DNA of 16,409 nt from DATAYF01 sp036272735 (GTDB taxonomy: Bacteria > Chloroflexota > Ktedonobacteria > Ktedonobacterales > Ktedonobacteraceae), in contig DATAYF010000391.1 of the NCBI GenBank assembly GCA_036272735.1, positions 1-16,409 of the forward strand. Direction: 5' to 3'. Made by a program: the position numbers and the translations under genes. This document shows, piece by piece, positions 14,209-16,409 of this stretch. Within the stretch, counting starts at the first letter, position 1; each line of letters begins with the position of its first letter. The notes below the pieces were generated by a model that saw nothing but the letters and a program-made list of their open reading frames with translations, made no database searches and had not been told where the DNA came from.

Positions 14209-14454
14209 TGTTCTATTGCACACAAACAACTGAATAGTGTTTGCCGGTTCTGGCGTAAACCGTTGCGCCAGGTAAAAGCACGAACGTACCAACGTTTCGT
14301 GTGCCAGCCGATACACTCTCGTCGAGAGCCCACAAGCCGCTCGGTGTGGTTGCAACGAACAACGGGCTCGGGAGGAGCCTTCGTCCGCCTCGATGGGGAC
14401 GTTCCATCGATGGGACTGCGAGAAGCCCTTGGCTTTAGCCATAGGGTGCTTCAC
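14209..14454 (+). ncRNA. Candidate orphan omega-RNA-like structured RNA
   Basis: Downstream of the promoter at 14174-14202, successive stems are visible: CAAACA/TGTTTG (14223-14228, 14238-14243), CTGGCG/CGCCAG (14250-14255, 14266-14271), GAGCCC/GGGCTC (14326-14331, 14364-14369), and either CGTCC/GGACG (14382-14386, 14397-14401) or TCGATGG/CCATCGA (14390-14396, 14404-14410). It ends in the IS605-type hairpin at 14426-14446, followed by GTGCTTCAC. Length and 3' architecture resemble the omega-RNA (reRNA) at the end of TnpB elements, but no tnpB is present. It is either an IS605 remnant or an independent RNA. An apparent 199-codon frame across the region has no recognisable product. Confidence 0.4.
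14426..14446 (+). repeat. IS605-right-end-like hairpin, copy 2
   Basis: CCCTTGGC-TTTA-GCCATAGGG has the same stem and bulged T as copy 1 at 14104-14124. A C-G pair in copy 1 is replaced by T-A here, which is a compensatory change. The stem can be extended by GAAGC/GCTTC (14422-14426, 14448-14452). It lies just beyond the stop codon (14451) of the minus-strand operon and could also serve as its terminator. Confidence 0.5.
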
Positions 14455-14759
14455 TTATCCGCCGGTTGCTCCACGGAAGAGCCTACAATCTTGGGTTGCA
14501 GCGTCGCAAGCTGCGCGACGTCCTCTTGTAAAATGTCGGCGAGTGGTTTATGAATTTTGTATTGACGAATGGGTTGTGCCGTCTCCATTAATGCAATCAC
14601 CGTTTTGATTGGCGGGCAGTCAGGAGTCGTGCAACGCATCTCCGTCACCATCAACGTCGTGTCCTCTCCGACATGCAGTGCCTCGGTAACCCATGTTTTA
14701 ATTTGTTGCACCAGGCGCAGATCTGCCTTTGGGCGTGCACCCGCTGGATCAATAAGCAT
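14451..14759 (-). CDS. Small conserved-looking protein with CTTPDCPP motif
   Basis: The 102-residue soluble protein starts at the ATG at 14759, with GAGGAG at 14771-14766 spaced by 6 nt. This start overlaps the end of the GNAT gene by 11 bp, which suggests translational coupling. Residues 36-60 form a likely beta-strand core around C43-T-T-P-D-C48-P-P, with a second signature YKIHKPLADILQEDV at 67-81. Two Cys in a CxxxxC arrangement could bind a metal or form a disulfide. I recall proteins of this type (Cys-x4-Cys-Pro, then a KxHKPxAxI motif) near CobW-family GTPase genes, and a CobW gene heads this same operon. No function is assigned. It is the last gene of the minus-strand operon. Confidence 0.75.
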   Translation of the reverse strand: MLIDPAGARPKADLRLVQQIKTWVTEALHVGEDTTLMVTEMRCTTPDCPPIKTVIALMETAQPIRQYKIHKPLADILQEDVAQLATLQPKIVGSSVEQPADK

Positions 14760-15474
14760 CTTCTTCTCCTCTTTGTCTATGGCCTTCCTGCCTTGTGGCG
14801 GAAGAGCGCTTTTCATTTCCATCTTGTCGTTGGTCGGAAGCGTGCGTCTCCATCGCCATTTGATGATGACCATGCTCCAACAAGTCACTCTGGCTCCTGC
14901 ACCCTCCTTCTGTATTCTCTGTCTGGCCGGAAGGATCAACACTGGAAATTGTCGTTGTGGAGAGCGGCCCTACTTGCATGCGCCAGATCTCCTGTACCGG
15001 CTGCCATCCACACTGGCGATAGAAGTCGCGTGCCCGCTCATTTTGTGCCGTCACATAGAGTTGCATACGGTCACAACCATAAGCTGTGGTCCAGTCTTCG
15101 GCCTGGGCCATCAGCCTTCGGGCCAGGCCCATTCTGCGACAAGCCGGTGCCACGTAGAGCGCAACCAATTCTACCCAATGGTGATGCTGAAAAAGTGGCG
15201 AGTCGATGTGCAGTTCGAGTATGAGTAGCCCCACCGGCTCGTTGTTCATCCATGCCAATAACCAGAGCGCATCCTCGGACTGATACGTCCGTACGAAGTG
15301 CTCACGGAGCAAAGGCTGCCACTGTGCAGCGAGGGCAAACTTCTCATCGAGCGACGTGTTGTAATCGTGCAATGCCGCAAAAAGTTGGGCTACTGCATCA
15401 AAATCATTGAGACGCGCCAGCGCCAAGCGTGGTTGCAAGCGTTGCGTACTATATCCTCGCTGGGATATTTGCAT
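14749..15474 (-). CDS. GNAT family N-acetyltransferase
   Basis: The protein has 241 residues, starting at the ATG at 15474 (MQISQRGYST), which follows AAGGA at a good spacing; upstream in-frame codons have no such signal. It transfers an acetyl group from acetyl-CoA to an unknown amine. The GNAT fold is visible: WLLAWMNNEPVGLLILEL (71-88) for the central strands, motif A VELVALYVAPACRRMGLARR (101-120, with R113-R114-M115-G116-L117-A118 for CoA pyrophosphate) and motif B NERARDFYRQCGW (145-157). Residues about 168-241 are a hydrophilic, Ser/Gln/Glu-rich tail that typical GNAT enzymes lack. The tail overlaps the start of the next gene. It lies 49 bp after the unrecognised 233-residue gene in the same operon. 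Confidence 0.88.
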   Translation of the reverse strand: MQISQRGYSTQRLQPRLALARLNDFDAVAQLFAALHDYNTSLDEKFALAAQWQPLLREHFVRTYQSEDALWLLAWMNNEPVGLLILELHIDSPLFQHHHWVELVALYVAPACRRMGLARRLMAQAEDWTTAYGCDRMQLYVTAQNERARDFYRQCGWQPVQEIWRMQVGPLSTTTISSVDPSGQTENTEGGCRSQSDLLEHGHHQMAMETHASDQRQDGNEKRSSATRQEGHRQRGEEDAY

Positions 15475-15523
15475 AGGTCTTTCCTTTATATCTTCTGAAC
15501 AGGCCCCTTTTCCTGTAGCTTTC

Positions 15524-16225
15524 TCAATGCTCTGCATCCTGCTGTGTCCTGGGCGCACACATCCAGGTAGCGCAATCTCTGGATAAATGTTTCCACGTAT
15601 CCACAACTTTTTCGGCTGGAACGACCGTCTGCTGCCACGCGGCAAGGCACTCTCTACGATAATCACAGCCATAGTTTTCTTGTACCCATTGCTCATACCT
15701 GCTTACCCAATTCAATGCATCAGCGAGGAGGGACCGGGCCAATAATCCCTCTTCCAACGTGCGAGGAATACGGAACATTGATAGGTGCTCTGGTGCCCAG
15801 GCTGGGGGAAGAGCATCGGAGAAAGTGGCGAGACGTGGGACGAAGCCATAGCGCTGCAAAAACAGACTCCCGGCTCCCGTCTGCACAGACAACAGCCCGA
15901 ACCCCCAAAGTCCTATACTTCTGCCATCGTCGCGGCAAAGTGTGTAGGCAGTGCTGCCTCTCACATCATCAGGGGGGCGCTGAGAGCTAAATCCATACCG
16001 GTGAAGTACATTCCCCGCTGGCCAGCGGATATCATATCCCCAACACCACAGTTGTTGATGCAACAACGCTGTGCCCAACTTCTGTACATCCTGTGGGATA
16101 AGCAGAGCGCAAAATATGCTGCGCTCTGGGGGTGTGCCCTGTCCTTTCTTCGCTAGGCGTTCCCTGGCTGCGCGGCCGTCGGGGCTGTTGTTTCTCGACA
16201 GGCGTCTAGTTGTTCTGCCAACCAT
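15524..16225 (-). CDS. Unrecognised protein in the CobW operon
   Basis: This is an ORF of 233 residues from an ATG at 16225 that lies inside the preceding cobW reading frame (73-bp overlap). The first 35 residues (MVGRTTRRLSRNNSPDGRAA and on) are basic and look non-structural. The real start may be nearer RSIFCALLIPQDVQKLG, but no ATG, GTG or TTG is available there. The body is Trp/Leu/Arg-rich: LWCWGYDIRWPAGNVLHRYG, SIGLWGFGLLSVQTG and FLQRYGFVPRLATFSDALPP appear to be structured segments, and the C-terminus is rich in Trp and Cys (NYGCDYRRECLAAWQ, LSRDCATWMC). No membrane segment or known catalytic motif is seen. Its place between a CobW GTPase and the CxxxxC protein suggests a part in metal handling (inference only). 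Confidence 0.65.
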   Translation of the reverse strand: MVGRTTRRLSRNNSPDGRAARERLAKKGQGTPPERSIFCALLIPQDVQKLGTALLHQQLWCWGYDIRWPAGNVLHRYGFSSQRPPDDVRGSTAYTLCRDDGRSIGLWGFGLLSVQTGAGSLFLQRYGFVPRLATFSDALPPAWAPEHLSMFRIPRTLEEGLLARSLLADALNWVSRYEQWVQENYGCDYRRECLAAWQQTVVPAEKVVDTWKHLSRDCATWMCAPRTQQDAEH

Positions 16226-16409
16226 GATTTCTCCAGATGTTGTCCAATAAAAACGCCGCGCCGCAATGAACGATCATGGAGCGGAAAGGCTCGGATATGG
16301 GTATATCCTGGAAAGTATTGAAACAGGAAGGTTGCCTTCTTGCCAACAAACGACACAAAACCCTTGGCACGATAGACGGTATTGGGCAAGCTTTCTAGCA
16401 ACTGCTCGA
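16153..16409 (-). CDS. CobW/COG0523 family GTPase, C-terminal part
   Basis: Only the last 84 or so codons lie in the window; the gene continues past 16409. The reading frame shows the CobW C-terminal domain: LPNTVYRAKGFVSF, then FLFQYFPGYTHIRAFPL and GVFIGQHLEKSWLAEQLDAC. The family signature is Arg-Ala-Lys-Gly early and a final FIGxxLxxxxLxxxLDAC helix. Full-length members are G3E GTPases that chaperone metals, notably Zn2+ or Co2+; the Walker and CxCC motifs would be in the missing N-terminal half. A short low-complexity tail (TTAPTAAQPGNA) ends the protein. It is the most upstream visible gene of the minus-strand operon and overlaps the next gene by 73 bp if that gene starts at 16225. Confidence 0.85.
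   Translation of the reverse strand, partial: EQLLESLPNTVYRAKGFVSFVGKKATFLFQYFPGYTHIRAFPLHDRSLRRGVFIGQHLEKSWLAEQLDACRETTAPTAAQPGNA

Noticed and set aside
13954..14553. Open frame of 199 codons across the palindromes
   Set aside because: It translates perfect palindromes and RNA-like stems into Cys/Arg/His-rich sequence with no family resemblance, and ends inside the opposite-strand gene.
14569..15228. Plus-strand frames of 219 and 183 codons over the GNAT gene
   Set aside because: Antisense to a gene with clear GNAT motifs and good start signals.

Overview
The window looks like chromosome of a GC-moderate, spore-forming or starvation-adapted soil bacterium. Several traits together suggest a member of the Ktedonobacteria (Chloroflexota), by inference only: a prkA-yhbH-spoVR sporulation/stress operon, long Pro/Gln/Asn-rich regulatory proteins, threonine/proline-rich surface-protein tails, an intein, and IS605-like debris. 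No rRNA, tRNA or CRISPR array was seen.

Layout, left to right. (1) 45-2324 (-) encodes a large scaffold protein: a receiver-like domain lacking the phosphoacceptor Asp, about 500 residues of low complexity, and a C-terminal helical repeat domain. A hairpin lies downstream at the window edge and a good promoter upstream. (2) 2648-3478 (+) is a DUF62 SAM hydrolase (SAM hydroxide adenosyltransferase). (3) 3479-4195 has no large gene but holds a small transcription unit of about 290 nt with an extended -10 promoter, a possible 63-codon ORF and a terminator. (4) 4196-10086 (+) is the prkA (AAA+ kinase/protease), yhbH/yeaH (VWA-like, DUF444) and spoVR operon, closed by a strong hairpin at 10096-10137. 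spoVR is interrupted, in frame, by a 409-residue intein exactly inside its conserved NEGWA/S motif. The intein carries complete splicing motifs, a two-motif LAGLIDADG endonuclease and, between them, a LacI-type helix-turn-helix with hinge-like extension. This is the most notable object in the window. (5) 10300-11730 (+) is an NCS1 purine/cytosine-type permease with its own promoter, followed by a perfect 28-bp-arm inverted repeat. (6) 11971-13905 (+) is a membrane-anchored protein of unknown function with a large outer domain and a PT-rich tail.

(7) 13906-14450 has no convincing protein gene but is dense in structure: three successive palindromes, one a perfect 52-bp palindrome without a loop; two similar hairpins of the type seen at IS605/TnpB right ends; and a near-consensus sigma-70 promoter that leads into a highly structured stretch of about 245 nt. 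I read it as an orphan omega-RNA-like locus or IS605 relic without tnpB. (8) 14451-16409 (-) is a tight operon read right to left: the C-terminus of a CobW/COG0523 GTPase (running off the window), an unrecognised 233-residue protein, a GNAT acetyltransferase, and a 102-residue CxxxxC protein overlapping the GNAT stop.

The prkA operon is presumably induced in starvation or sporulation, as in Bacillus and (under RpoS) Escherichia. If so, production of functional SpoVR would also depend on intein splicing.
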